Shown here piece by piece: positions 37,437 through 45,872 of a stretch of 64,000 nt of DNA; the stretch's first letter is position 1, and each line of letters starts with the position of its first letter. Position numbers and translations under genes: made by a program. This DNA is from Serratia sp. DD3 (lineage in GTDB: Bacteria; Pseudomonadota; Gammaproteobacteria; Enterobacterales; Enterobacteriaceae): assembly GCF_000496755.2 (NCBI RefSeq), contig NZ_AYKS02000071.1, forward strand, positions 310,001-374,000, given 5' to 3'. The notes beneath the pieces were generated by a model. The model had not been told where the DNA came from. It did not search any database and saw nothing but the letters and a program-made list of their open reading frames with translations.

Positions 37437-39170
37437 TTACTCCTTATCAACAGGTTGGCCAGGAAGTTGCCAGAAATCGAAAAAATTAAACCAATCGAGC
37501 GGCGACGCCAGCGCATAATGTTCCAGGCGCTCCGCATAGCGATCAACCGCTTGTTGCAGTGCTCCCTGGCGGTCCGCACGTGGTAACAGTAACGGGTTGG
37601 CGAAGGGTTCACAGTGTAAATACAGTTTCCCTTGCTGACGCAGGGCAAAAACCAGTAATACTGGGCAGCGCAAGACCGACGCCAGAATAAAAGGCCCCTG
37701 AGGAAAAGGTGCCGGACGCCCCATAAAACGGCTCCAAACCACACGCCAGTCACCACCGCGTTGCCGGTTAACTGCGACACGATCGCCAACAATGGCAACC
37801 CATTCACCACAGTCCAGCTTCTCTTTCAGCAATATGGCACTCTCAGGGCCGAGATGATTAACCGGGATCAGATTCAACCCTGCCTGTGGAGCCATCTCTG
37901 CCATAATCTGTTTGAAACGTTGCGCGTTATCAGTAAACACCAACGCGTTGATGGTCTTACTGCCTTGTTGTTGAGCCAGAGCACGACAGGCTTCAACATC
38001 CCCTAAATGTGACACCAACAGCAATTTTCCCGTTGGTGAAGGAACATCCAGAGTGGCCTCAGCCCCCGGTGCAAAAATAACATCCCGCCCCAATTGCAGC
38101 TCGCCTCGCCAACTGGCAATTTTGTCCAGCATGGCGTCACCAAAGCGCAAAAAATGTTGGTAGCTATTGCAACCGGCTGGGATCGGGCGCTCACGCTGGG
38201 TTAATTCATACCTCACCCGCTTGAGCCAGTTTTGCGAAGCACGGCGTGCCTGATGTGCACCAAGCCAATAAGCGGCCACGACCGGGTAGAGTAACAGTGA
38301 AAATGCTTTACGCCCCAGCAGTCGCCAGACAGTAAGCATGAGTCGCATCCCCCATAGCCCCTTGACCTCCTTTTGCTGTGCCCAGTGTGAGCTGGAACGG
38401 CGCAATAGCAGCGCTGGGATTCGTGGCAGCATGCCGAAGAACAGACGAGTATGCATCAGTGAAATACGGCAGTTATCTTTCAATGCATCAAAGTGCGACA
38501 GACCATCCTGCGGATAGGTGACGCGAGTGGGGACGAAATAACTACGGTTACCTTGCCAGTAGAGCCGCACCATCACTTCAGTATCAAAATCCATCCGTTT
38601 ACCCAGGGCTACCTGCTGCGCTAATTGCAACGTAGGCGCCAGCGGATAAACGCGAAAACCGCACATGCTATCTTTTAACTGCAAAGAGAGGGTTTCAATC
38701 CACACCCAGACATGGGTTATCCAGCGGCCATAACGACGCGAACGTGGGATTGAATCGTCATAAATCGGTTGCCCGGAAATTAACGCACTGGGATGCTGCT
38801 GTGCCAACGCCATCAGTTTAGGAATATCTTCAATGGTGTGTTGCCCATCCGCATCCACCTGAATCGCGTGGGTAAACCCCTGTTGAAAAGCCTCTTCCAA
38901 CCCGCGAATTACCGCAGTCCCTTTACCGGAATTGTGAGCAAGACGTACCAGCGTCACATGAGGATAACGCCCCACCAAATGTTCAAGCTCTTGGCGTGTC
39001 GCTTCATCACTGCCATCGTCCACCACAAAGCAGGGCAAACCAAAGGGCTGCAAACGTGTCAACACGCTAGCCATCATGGCTCCGTGATTATAACAAGGGA
39101 TCACCACACAGAAATGGCAGGCTACGGGGGTTAGCGACATAGCAGTTAATGACATGGCAGTTAACGACAT
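37437..39170 (-). CDS. apeJ: APE glycosyltransferase-acyltransferase fusion (apeJ)
   Basis: A fusion of two enzyme domains. Residues ~15-240 are a GT2-family glycosyltransferase (CVVIPCYNHG, and the metal-binding VDADGQHTIED). Residues ~290-575 resemble an LpxL/HtrB-type lysophospholipid acyltransferase (LVSHLGDVEACRAL, WVAIVGDRVAV, PFPQGPFILAS). The product may glycosylate and acylate the polyene to anchor it in the outer membrane. The start is unusual: three near-identical 15-bp units, each containing an ATG, encode MSLTAMSLTAMSLT; any could initiate. The first ATG overlaps the apeI stop by 10 bases. Confidence 0.9.
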   Translation of the reverse strand: MSLTAMSLTAMSLTPVACHFCVVIPCYNHGAMMASVLTRLQPFGLPCFVVDDGSDEATRQELEHLVGRYPHVTLVRLAHNSGKGTAVIRGLEEAFQQGFTHAIQVDADGQHTIEDIPKLMALAQQHPSALISGQPIYDDSIPRSRRYGRWITHVWVWIETLSLQLKDSMCGFRVYPLAPTLQLAQQVALGKRMDFDTEVMVRLYWQGNRSYFVPTRVTYPQDGLSHFDALKDNCRISLMHTRLFFGMLPRIPALLLRRSSSHWAQQKEVKGLWGMRLMLTVWRLLGRKAFSLLLYPVVAAYWLGAHQARRASQNWLKRVRYELTQRERPIPAGCNSYQHFLRFGDAMLDKIASWRGELQLGRDVIFAPGAEATLDVPSPTGKLLLVSHLGDVEACRALAQQQGSKTINALVFTDNAQRFKQIMAEMAPQAGLNLIPVNHLGPESAILLKEKLDCGEWVAIVGDRVAVNRQRGGDWRVVWSRFMGRPAPFPQGPFILASVLRCPVLLVFALRQQGKLYLHCEPFANPLLLPRADRQGALQQAVDRYAERLEHYALASPLDWFNFFDFWQLPGQPVDKE

Positions 39171-39514
39171 AGACGGATCTTCCCACTGCTGGCAGTCTGT
39201 CGCGCGTCACCATCATGACGTTGATAACTGAAGGTTAATACCTGCCGCTCTTCCTGCCAGTTAAGCAGCAATGTCACTCTATTTTCCGGCAGCAAAGGGG
39301 CTTGAAACTTAACGTTCGATATACTGTGAAAACGAAAACCCGGTGCCAGCAGCGTAGTGGCGTAATGCATCACCCAATTTAATTGAGCAACACCAGGCAA
39401 CAGTGGCTGGGCAGCAAAATGACCCTTAAACCAGAATGAAGCCGGGTCAAGCCACAGGACGATTTCCGCTTGTGATGCCTGCAACAAATGACTTTCAATT
39501 TCATGTGGTTGCAT
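39161..39514 (-). CDS. apeI: APE 3-hydroxyacyl-ACP dehydratase (apeI)
   Basis: 117-residue hotdog-fold dehydratase. The KGHFAAQPLLPGVAQL motif is that of FabZ/FabA (active-site His in GHF, then PxxPGV). ATG 39514 is chosen because it gives only a short overlap with the apeH end and the usual N-terminus; an upstream start 30 bases away overlaps more. Confidence 0.85.
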   Translation of the reverse strand: MQPHEIESHLLQASQAEIVLWLDPASFWFKGHFAAQPLLPGVAQLNWVMHYATTLLAPGFRFHSISNVKFQAPLLPENRVTLLLNWQEERQVLTFSYQRHDGDARQTASSGKIRLCR

Positions 39515-40862
39515 GAAAAAGCTCCTGTAATTGCGCATAGACACGCTTATTCATACTGTTGACCGGTATCTCATCGATAATACGCCAGTAACGGGGAACG
39601 GTAACTGGCTCTAACCGAGGCAACAACGCACGACGCCACTCAAGTTCCTGTGCCGCCTTACTATACTGTTGCCATTGTTGCCGCATAGGTTCATCCAGCA
39701 CCAGCAGAGCACCAATCCCCTGACGACCACCGCAACTCACTGACAGAGCTACCGCCTCCTTCACCCCTTCCAATTCCAGCAAGCGTTGTTCAATCTCGTC
39801 CAACGAAATTCGCTTCTCTTCAATCTTCACGACACGGCCACAGCGCCCCTGCAAACGGAACAAGCCGTTATCATCAAACTGCAAAATATCATCAAGCAAC
39901 TGGCCCTGACTGTCGGGTATTAGGGGGGAAATAGCACGAAACACCTCACCATCGGCGTGGATCTTTACCCCCGGGAAGCATTGCCAAAGGATATCCTCCT
40001 GCTGGCGATGGCACCACGCCATAATCCCGGTTTCAGTACTGCCGTAGATTTCCTCAGGCCATACTCCCAACCAATGAGCAGTTTGAACCACATCTTCCCA
40101 TGGCAGGACGCCACCAGCGGAAAGCACCATCGCTACCGATGGCGGTGTCAGTTGATGATCCAAACGTTTTAAAAAGGCCGGGCTGCTGATAAACGCATAG
40201 CGATAGGCAGGATTCAACGCGGCCAACTGCTCGGTGTAATAGAGCATCGCCGCATGTAGCGGCAACCCTAACGCCATGGGCAGAAAGATACGGAAAGTAA
40301 GCCCATAAAGATGCTGTGGCACCACAGAGGCGACAACACGGCAGCCAGCAAGGCGTTCAGCAAAGCGGTCCGCCAATAATAGCGCTTCACGATCCAGGCA
40401 GGTGATAGGCTTAATGACTCGTCGCGGCTGCCCGGTGGAACCAGAGGTAAATAACTCGACATAAGCTGACGGGTCAATTGCAGGTAATGGCTCACACTGT
40501 TCAGCCTGTTGATTAGCAGAATGAATGACAACGGTTGGACCACCCCAGGTCAGCATGCGGTCTGCCAATACGCCATTAAACAGGGCTTGTTGTTCCTCTA
40601 GCAGCGAAACCCGGCTATGCCCTGGAATAATCGGTGTTTTCCCTGCATGCAGCATCGCTAATAATGCGACGATAAATAAATAGCTGTTTTCAAAACAGAG
40701 CGCCCAGCGTTGACCCTCGTGCTGTTGCAGGGTTTTCACCAACAGCGTGACATCATAACGCAGCTGCCCCAGGGTCCAGGTCTGTTCGCCCAGCCAGGCA
40801 ACCGGTGTGTCATCCGGACGAGGTGCACTCAACCACTGTGCCAGAGGAAGCGGCTTGATCAT
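39501..40862 (-). CDS. apeH: APE acyl-ACP/aryl-acid ligase (apeH)
   Basis: AMP-forming ligase of the ANL family (453 residues from ATG 40862, whose A overlaps the apeG TGA). The AMP-binding signature FTSGSTGQPRRVIKP is present, and the AMP-motif (EEIYGSTETG) and a C-terminal hinge (LQGRCGRVVKIEEKRISL) are complete. Expected to activate the aryl starter acid (4-hydroxybenzoate-like) and load it on ACP. Confidence 0.9.
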   Translation of the reverse strand: MIKPLPLAQWLSAPRPDDTPVAWLGEQTWTLGQLRYDVTLLVKTLQQHEGQRWALCFENSYLFIVALLAMLHAGKTPIIPGHSRVSLLEEQQALFNGVLADRMLTWGGPTVVIHSANQQAEQCEPLPAIDPSAYVELFTSGSTGQPRRVIKPITCLDREALLLADRFAERLAGCRVVASVVPQHLYGLTFRIFLPMALGLPLHAAMLYYTEQLAALNPAYRYAFISSPAFLKRLDHQLTPPSVAMVLSAGGVLPWEDVVQTAHWLGVWPEEIYGSTETGIMAWCHRQQEDILWQCFPGVKIHADGEVFRAISPLIPDSQGQLLDDILQFDDNGLFRLQGRCGRVVKIEEKRISLDEIEQRLLELEGVKEAVALSVSCGGRQGIGALLVLDEPMRQQWQQYSKAAQELEWRRALLPRLEPVTVPRYWRIIDEIPVNSMNKRVYAQLQELFHATT

Positions 40863-41440
40863 GGGGCGGCTCGTTTTATCACCTGGCGGCGTACCAGCCA
40901 TTCGCCCATCATCAATATTCCCATCAGCACATAGGCTATCATGCCGTTCCAAGTCGTCCATAACCACATCTCACCATATAAAACGGTAAATAGTGCCATT
41001 GCACCATTTAAAATAAAAAACACGCACCATATTTGCGTTACCTTGCGGGTATAACGTACTCCCTCTGGGGGGAGTTCCGGTGCCTGCAAACGTGCCAAGC
41101 GCTCAACCAGCGGCATTGAACTCCATAGTGAACTGCCGAATAACACCAGCATCACCAGATTCACCATCACGGGATAAAACAACAACAACTGGTGCGCTTG
41201 CAGCAGATAGCTCAAGATGCATAAGGCAACCCCCGCCGAAACAACGCTTTGTATCACCAGGCGCATCGGGCCAATAGTCTGGCGGACCTGACGAACTCGC
41301 AAGATCAGCAAAAAAACCATCAGCGGCACTAACCAACGCAGACCGTTATAGGTCAAACCAAACCAGATAAGAAATGGCCAAGCCAGCAGCATCAGCGCTG
41401 TAATCAGTTGTATACCCCGCTGCAAACGGTAACCACCCAT
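40859..41440 (-). CDS. apeG: APE membrane protein (apeG, COG4648-like)
   Basis: 193-residue integral membrane protein with about five or six hydrophobic segments and the motif MLVLFGSSLWSSMPLVERLAR, similar to the COG4648 family found in APE clusters. No enzymatic motif seen; function unknown. Ends with the ATGA overlap to apeH. Confidence 0.75.
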   Translation of the reverse strand: MGGYRLQRGIQLITALMLLAWPFLIWFGLTYNGLRWLVPLMVFLLILRVRQVRQTIGPMRLVIQSVVSAGVALCILSYLLQAHQLLLFYPVMVNLVMLVLFGSSLWSSMPLVERLARLQAPELPPEGVRYTRKVTQIWCVFFILNGAMALFTVLYGEMWLWTTWNGMIAYVLMGILMMGEWLVRRQVIKRAAP

Positions 41441-41448
41441 AGGGATTA

Positions 41449-41697
41449 TTATTCTCGCAGCAGGTTTTCTACCGCATCCACCACATCCTGCACGGTACGG
41501 ACGGCTTTAAAGGTTTCAGGCTTGATCTTTTTGCCGGTTTTCTTTTGCAGATGCACGATCATGTCAACCGCATCAATACTATCCAGCTCAAGGTCCTCAT
41601 ACAGACGGGCCTCTGGCTTAATATCATCAGGGGAAATTTCAAATAGTTTACCCAGAAGATCAGATACTTCCTGATAAATGGCATGTTGTTCTGTCAT
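41449..41697 (-). CDS. apeF: APE acyl carrier protein (apeF)
   Basis: 82-residue acyl carrier protein. The phosphopantetheine site is Ser40 in LELDSIDAVDM. ATG 41697 is chosen for the compact ACP start (MTEQHAIYQEVSDLL); 13 bases separate it from the apeE stop. Partner of the Ape condensing and modifying enzymes. Confidence 0.92.
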   Translation of the reverse strand: MTEQHAIYQEVSDLLGKLFEISPDDIKPEARLYEDLELDSIDAVDMIVHLQKKTGKKIKPETFKAVRTVQDVVDAVENLLRE

Positions 41698-41710
41698 AGC
41701 GGATGGGCTC

Positions 41711-41968
41711 TTAAGCGCGTTGATTTTGGATGAAAGAAGCCAGCGTCGCCACAGAATAGAAATGCTGACGCATCTCTTCACTCTCTGCGGACAACACGAT
41801 GCCGTATTGGTTTTTCACCATCAGCCCCAACTCCAGAGCATCGATGGAGTCCAACCCCAGACCTTCACCAAACAGTGCCGCGTCAGTATCGATATCATCA
41901 GGCGACAGCTCATCCAGATTCAATGTATTGATAATCAGGTTTTTTATTTCAAGATAGAGAGCTTGCAT
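41711..41968 (-). CDS. apeE: APE acyl carrier protein (apeE)
   Basis: 85-residue acyl carrier protein with Ser41 in LGLDSIDALELG as the phosphopantetheine site. ATG 41968 gives the ACP helix-I start MQALYLEIKNLI. It sits just downstream of an ERIC element (41993-42119) that also forms the 3' end of apeD, so its translation signals adjoin the repeat. Two ACPs are typical of this cluster. Confidence 0.92.
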   Translation of the reverse strand: MQALYLEIKNLIINTLNLDELSPDDIDTDAALFGEGLGLDSIDALELGLMVKNQYGIVLSAESEEMRQHFYSVATLASFIQNQRA

Positions 41969-41992
41969 TATTATTTTTCCTTGCAACGAAAT

Positions 41993-42119
41993 TATTCCCA
42001 TCACCAATCACACCGCAGAGATTGGGGTTACCCGCGTTTACCCGTATCACTGACTGGTGCCAGCTCATCGGAGTTCCCTCGGATACCCTCTACCTGCAGC
42101 TTGATTGAGCTTGGGTATA
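41993..42119. repeat. Diverged full-length ERIC across the apeD/apeE junction
   Basis: 127 bp from TATTCCC to GGGTATA, matching ERIC in length and at both ends (CCATCACCAATCACACCGCA; CTACCTGCAGCTTGATTGAG), with a degenerate middle. The last ~92 bases of apeD (42028-42119), including its stop codon, lie inside. Confidence 0.75.
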
Positions 42120-42891
42120 GTCCTGGTGATAGTAGATGCAAAATATGCTGGTTGAGCCGCCTGGCAGCCAGTGCCGGCTGTGGTGATTTTGCATCAGTAA
42201 ATTGTTTAATCGGTACCCGCTCACCCACTGCCACCTGAAACAGGGGTTTTCTGGGGGGGATGTCATACCATCTGCTTTGCTTATCAAGCAGATGCTCACT
42301 GCAGCGGATCACCACCACACGTAAATCACAACCGCAGCGCACAGCGATATTGGCGGCACCTCGCTGCAACACCATCTGCTCCCCCTGACGTGTGCGTGTC
42401 CCCTCGGGGAAAATCAGGATAGTATCCCCCTGGGCAAGGCGCTGCTGGCTGGCTGGGAGTAACTCATCCGCCTGACTATTAATCAGATAACCTGCCGCAC
42501 GGATCACCCCACCAATAAACGGATTGCGCAATAATGAACTTTTTACCAGGCAGTCTGTTTCCGGCATCACCGACGCCAACAGCACATAGTCTATCAAGGT
42601 CGGGTGGTTGGCGACTATCAGACAACCACGTTCCTTGCGCAGCAGCTCAAGACCATCAATGCGATAGTCAAGTACCCCCAGCACTTTGGCCGTCGACAGA
42701 AAAAAGCGAAAGCTGGTAGCAATACTGTAGCGAGCCAGGCTACGCCGCTTGGCCTCATTGCGATACAACACCAACAGCAGATTAAACCAAACCAGCGACA
42801 GCAATAGCCCGCCAATACCAAACAGCACAAAGCACCACCCGGTCATAACCAGCCGCCAAAGCCGGTTTATGCGCGCGTACAGGGGATTCAT
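42028..42891 (-). CDS. apeD: APE acyltransferase (apeD)
   Basis: PlsC-like 1-acyl-glycerol-3-phosphate-acyltransferase-family protein, 287 residues from the ATG at 42889-42891 that overlaps the apeC stop. Two N-terminal membrane segments; the HX4D catalytic motif is NHPTLID, followed by FPEGTRTR. It is expected to acylate the polyene or its lipid anchor. The final ~29 residues (YPSSIKLQVEGIRG...) are encoded by an ERIC repeat, so this C-terminus is a late addition relative to other ApeD proteins. Confidence 0.88.
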   Translation of the reverse strand: MNPLYARINRLWRLVMTGWCFVLFGIGGLLLSLVWFNLLLVLYRNEAKRRSLARYSIATSFRFFLSTAKVLGVLDYRIDGLELLRKERGCLIVANHPTLIDYVLLASVMPETDCLVKSSLLRNPFIGGVIRAAGYLINSQADELLPASQQRLAQGDTILIFPEGTRTRQGEQMVLQRGAANIAVRCGCDLRVVVIRCSEHLLDKQSRWYDIPPRKPLFQVAVGERVPIKQFTDAKSPQPALAARRLNQHILHLLSPGLYPSSIKLQVEGIRGNSDELAPVSDTGKRG

Positions 42892-43610
42892 GCCCGGCTC
42901 CAGTGCCACATCAATCTCTCCCCTGGGATCGAAAACAGCGGCACAGCACTTAAGTAATGTTGCAAAAACTGCAAGCTTTGTGGCAATGCAGGTTCTTCCC
43001 CGTACTCCACCGCCTGACTGGTACATTGCAACGTTTCTCCACGCTCAAATACCATGGCCACTGCATAAGCCCAGGTCGGCATCTGTTCAGGCAGGCTGTC
43101 ATGGTAAAACTCGGGTAACATACCGTCAAAATCCACCATTAATACCCGTTGATAGCCTGCCTGTAATAGACAAGTCACTTCACACAACCCTTGCTGAAAA
43201 GTATCGATACCGGCAGCCAATGAGGATGAAACCAATGGTTGTTGAGCCGCAATAGTCAAATGCCCTACCGCCGAATTATGCACCGAGGTGGTGAAGTCAC
43301 TGGGAGAAACCGGCAACTGCTCCGCCAGGGCTGACAAGATGCGATAATTGCGTTCCAGTTCACCATGACGGCTGGTGTACAGCACAGCATCAATTTGATG
43401 GCGGCGTAACATCGCCAAGCCACACTCCACCGCCAACCGACTGCCTGACGCCAAGCGACGCGCCGTCATCATTGAAAGCTCGCTTAGCTTCGCCTGTGGT
43501 TCTGAGGGCACAATAGCATGGGGCTGCTGCGACCACTGATACCACTGCGCTGCCTCGCTCAAACCAGGTGCCCTGGCCTGCCAGTCAATAATATTTAAAG
43601 CCAATTTCAT
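42888..43610 (-). CDS. apeC: APE chain-length-factor-like protein (apeC)
   Basis: 240-residue truncated beta-ketoacyl-synthase-like protein (MMTARRLASGSRLAVECGLA, DFTTSVHNSAVGHLTIAAQ, FDGMLPEFYHD). The usual catalytic Cys is replaced in this family, and the protein forms the chain-length factor for ApeO rather than acting alone. Overlaps apeD by 4 bases; 80 bases separate it from apeB. Confidence 0.82.
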   Translation of the reverse strand: MKLALNIIDWQARAPGLSEAAQWYQWSQQPHAIVPSEPQAKLSELSMMTARRLASGSRLAVECGLAMLRRHQIDAVLYTSRHGELERNYRILSALAEQLPVSPSDFTTSVHNSAVGHLTIAAQQPLVSSSLAAGIDTFQQGLCEVTCLLQAGYQRVLMVDFDGMLPEFYHDSLPEQMPTWAYAVAMVFERGETLQCTSQAVEYGEEPALPQSLQFLQHYLSAVPLFSIPGERLMWHWSRA

Positions 43611-43690
43611 CTAAGTAAGCGCATCCGCAATCAATGGGTGACTCTGAGAGAGTGACAGGGAGTCAGTGCAACAAAAATGCTGCCATTTTA

Positions 43691-44749
43691 TTAAAATTTT
43701 TGACATATCAGTAAAGTATGCCCAATTCCGAGGTTATCAACGCGTTTCTCTAGCCGAAAACCCGCCATTTCCAGGTAATGACAAAACTTCTCTACACTAT
43801 AAAAACGGCTATTACCGTTAGCCATACAAGTGAAATAGAGCGATGACGCATTCAAGCTGAATGCTGCGGCCTCAAATTTTTGCGCATCCCAGAAGAGTTC
43901 CATAATACACAGCCGAGCGCCGGGCTTCATCACACCCGCGACGCGGTTCAGAATGGCAATAATTTGTTCTGGTGAGAAACAGTCAAGGAACTGACTCATC
44001 CACCAGATGTCGGCTTCGCCAGGTAATGGGGCATCACCCAGCATATCTACCGCATGGAAACCGATGCGATGAGATAATCCTGCCGCTTCAATATTCTCGC
44101 GAGCCAAGGCAATTTGCTGGGGTAAATCTAATAATGTCACGGAGACATCATTATCATGCTGGCAGCAACGGAGCGCCCACTTACCTGTATTGCCCCCCAC
44201 GTCGTATAAAGAGCCCGGTTGATAGGCAAATATATGTGGCAATACTGCGTCAAACGCGCCGTCTGAATAGTAATGATCAAAAGCGAACCAGCTTTCACGC
44301 GCCGCATGAGGTAATTGTGATAAGGCCGGATAAATGGTTGGCCACTCACCAAATACTTTCAAGCCTGTTGGCTTTCCTGCTTTAAGTGCTTCTTCTAAAG
44401 AGAATAACCCCTGATAGCAAACATCTTGGGTGAAATCCATATTCACACGGGTCATGGTATCGTGAAGCAGAAAATGACCAACCTTGGCAATATAGTAATG
44501 ATCCTCTTTACAGGTCACTATACGCCCACTTAGCCCCATATCCAGTAACACGCTGACTGCATATTCATTAATATTACTGTTATTGGTGATATCTCGCAGA
44601 GTGGCTCCACGCTTTCCCTGTTTGTCTAGATAATCCAGTACGCCGGTATTACGTAAACAAAGTGCCGTTTGAAACAGCATAGGTGCAAAAGCAATTCGTT
44701 GTGCCTCGGTAATGGCATCGAGGGCACTGAGCTTATCATGCTCATACAT
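43691..44749 (-). CDS. apeB: APE class-I SAM methyltransferase (apeB)
   Basis: 352-residue SAM-dependent methyltransferase with an N-terminal winged-helix dimerisation domain (about 1-100) and a Rossmann domain with motif I LYDVGGNTGKWAL, then VTLLDLPQQ and LGDAPLPGEADIW. Resembles the O-methyltransferases of plant-like/streptomycete type. Probably methylates the aryl head group. It is the first gene of the ape operon; an ERIC remnant and AT-rich DNA lie upstream. Confidence 0.85.
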   Translation of the reverse strand: MYEHDKLSALDAITEAQRIAFAPMLFQTALCLRNTGVLDYLDKQGKRGATLRDITNNSNINEYAVSVLLDMGLSGRIVTCKEDHYYIAKVGHFLLHDTMTRVNMDFTQDVCYQGLFSLEEALKAGKPTGLKVFGEWPTIYPALSQLPHAARESWFAFDHYYSDGAFDAVLPHIFAYQPGSLYDVGGNTGKWALRCCQHDNDVSVTLLDLPQQIALARENIEAAGLSHRIGFHAVDMLGDAPLPGEADIWWMSQFLDCFSPEQIIAILNRVAGVMKPGARLCIMELFWDAQKFEAAAFSLNASSLYFTCMANGNSRFYSVEKFCHYLEMAGFRLEKRVDNLGIGHTLLICQKF

Positions 44750-44995
44750 TTTTCACGCAATCCCTTAAGCTGGTCTCGCTATCTTTCAAATTGCCTGTGC
44801 GTTAGCGGTACTCAGCCTGCCACCAGGTCATTTATCCCCTTGGTGACTCTTTAACTTACAGCAACTGACATGATTTGGAGTCTATCCCCATCACCATTCA
44901 AGCCACAGCGATGTTGACTGCAACTTGAATGAGTCTGGATATAAAAAATAGTTTCATTGGACCACGACCGACCCAATGTTAATCAACACTAATAA
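44750..44995 (-). promoter_or_regulatory. Upstream region of the ape operon
   Basis: 246 bp between apeB and the lipoprotein gene on the same strand. It holds an internally deleted ERIC (44882-44942). I did not find a convincing promoter. Part of the remaining sequence (44780-44880) has ERIC-like pieces but is too diverged to claim. Confidence 0.4.
44882..44942. repeat. Internally deleted ERIC (61 bp)
   Basis: The two ERIC ends are joined directly: TATCCCCATCACCATTCAAG and a TGTTGACTGC segment, then AACTTGAATGAGTCTGGATA. The central half is missing, leaving 61 bp. Short ERICs of this kind have been described in enterobacteria. Confidence 0.6.
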
Positions 44996-45385
44996 TTATA
45001 ATCCAGCGCCTGCTGACAGGTTCAACTGAATATCTTTATCGAGATTGAGTACCCAACGATTATAACTCTTATGAATCTTACCACCGGAGGATTGCAAATT
45101 GAGGCTACTGACATAGTTAATGGAATAGCTGGTTGCTGTATAATTAATGCGAATTTCTGCAACGTGGTCACGTGCTTGCTGGCGGCCATTAATGACACCT
45201 GGACTGACTTGCGTCATGATCCACTGACGTTGCTGCCCCGCGTTTAGAATAGCATCTCTTACCTGAGTTTCAGTATGGCCTGCAGTTACCGTACTGTGAA
45301 CTTGAACTACTGGCGCGGTCCGTGCACAACCTGCCAGAGTAACTATTACAGTGAGAGCGACACACCATTTTAAGAATTTTCCCAT
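44996..45385 (-). CDS. Small lipoprotein upstream of the ape operon
   Basis: 129-residue protein with signal peptide and lipobox LAGC, giving Cys20 as the lipid anchor. The mature part (~110 residues) is beta-strand-like (TTYSINYVSSLNLQ...) without a family I recognise. Transcribed toward apeB with a 246-bp gap. Proteins of this size with the QQRQWIMTQVSPGVINGR motif recur near APE clusters, but I cannot name a function. Three CTTAAC direct repeats lie 80-108 bp upstream. Confidence 0.72.
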   Translation of the reverse strand: MGKFLKWCVALTVIVTLAGCARTAPVVQVHSTVTAGHTETQVRDAILNAGQQRQWIMTQVSPGVINGRQQARDHVAEIRINYTATSYSINYVSSLNLQSSGGKIHKSYNRWVLNLDKDIQLNLSAGAGL

Positions 45386-45464
45386 AATACAATCTCCATT
45401 TTTGATTATTTGAGCCCAACCTCAATGCAATCAAGATATTAATCTCAGCATCTGAAAATGATGG

Positions 45465-45493
45465 GTTAAGAACAATGTTAAGAATTGGTTAAG
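45465..45493 (-). promoter_or_regulatory. Triple CTTAAC direct repeat (response-regulator-like box)
   Basis: On the minus strand CTTAAC occurs three times, separated by 5 and 6 bases (plus-strand GTTAAG at 45465-45470, 45477-45482 and 45488-45493). The 11-12 bp period is that of OmpR-family response-regulator sites; the hexamer is close to the PmrA box (CTTAAG-N5-CTTAAG). It is about 80-108 bp upstream of the lipoprotein gene. Confidence 0.4.
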
Positions 45494-45872
45494 TGGAGGC
45501 TATTTCACTGAAAATAACGGTTCACAAGACCATCGAGACAGGCCGTATCCCTTGCCACACCAAAGTTCCCGCGCGAACTTTACACAATCACTTTATCAGG
45601 TTCAAGCTCTGAGTCTGTTTAAGTTGAATAATAAAAGATACTTTATTTGTGTAATAGAATATGAATATCGAATTTTATTCGACACAAGAATGTCTGTTAT
45701 AACCATGGCTTTATATATAACACCCTACATATTTATCATGGTTATACTGAGGCGCTTGAAAGAGGCTCGATGACGAGCTCCGTCCTTAGAGCTCGTAAGG
45801 TTACTGTTTACCGGTAATTTGAAGAAATCAGGATAGTGCTTGACTACCCTACTCGCTAAAACCGGGCTCGCT
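45494..45872. other. Intergenic stretch, no supported gene
   Basis: About 380 bp between the lipoprotein promoter region and the M24 gene end. A plus-strand frame (45552-45773) is AT-rich, has no ribosome site and no family resemblance. An inverted repeat ACGAGCT / AGCTCGT at about 45773-45798 may terminate the M24 gene. Confidence 0.4.

Noticed and set aside
42028..43026. Long version of ApeD beginning at 43026
   Set aside because: The extra 45 residues lie inside apeC; the ATG overlapping the apeC stop is the natural start.
44780..44880. A further ERIC next to the short one upstream of apeB
   Set aside because: Some ERIC-like words occur in order, but no clear ends and too much divergence to support it.
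45552..45773. 73-codon plus-strand frame as a small membrane protein
   Set aside because: AT-rich, no ribosome site, opposed to neighbouring genes, and hydrophobic only at its end.
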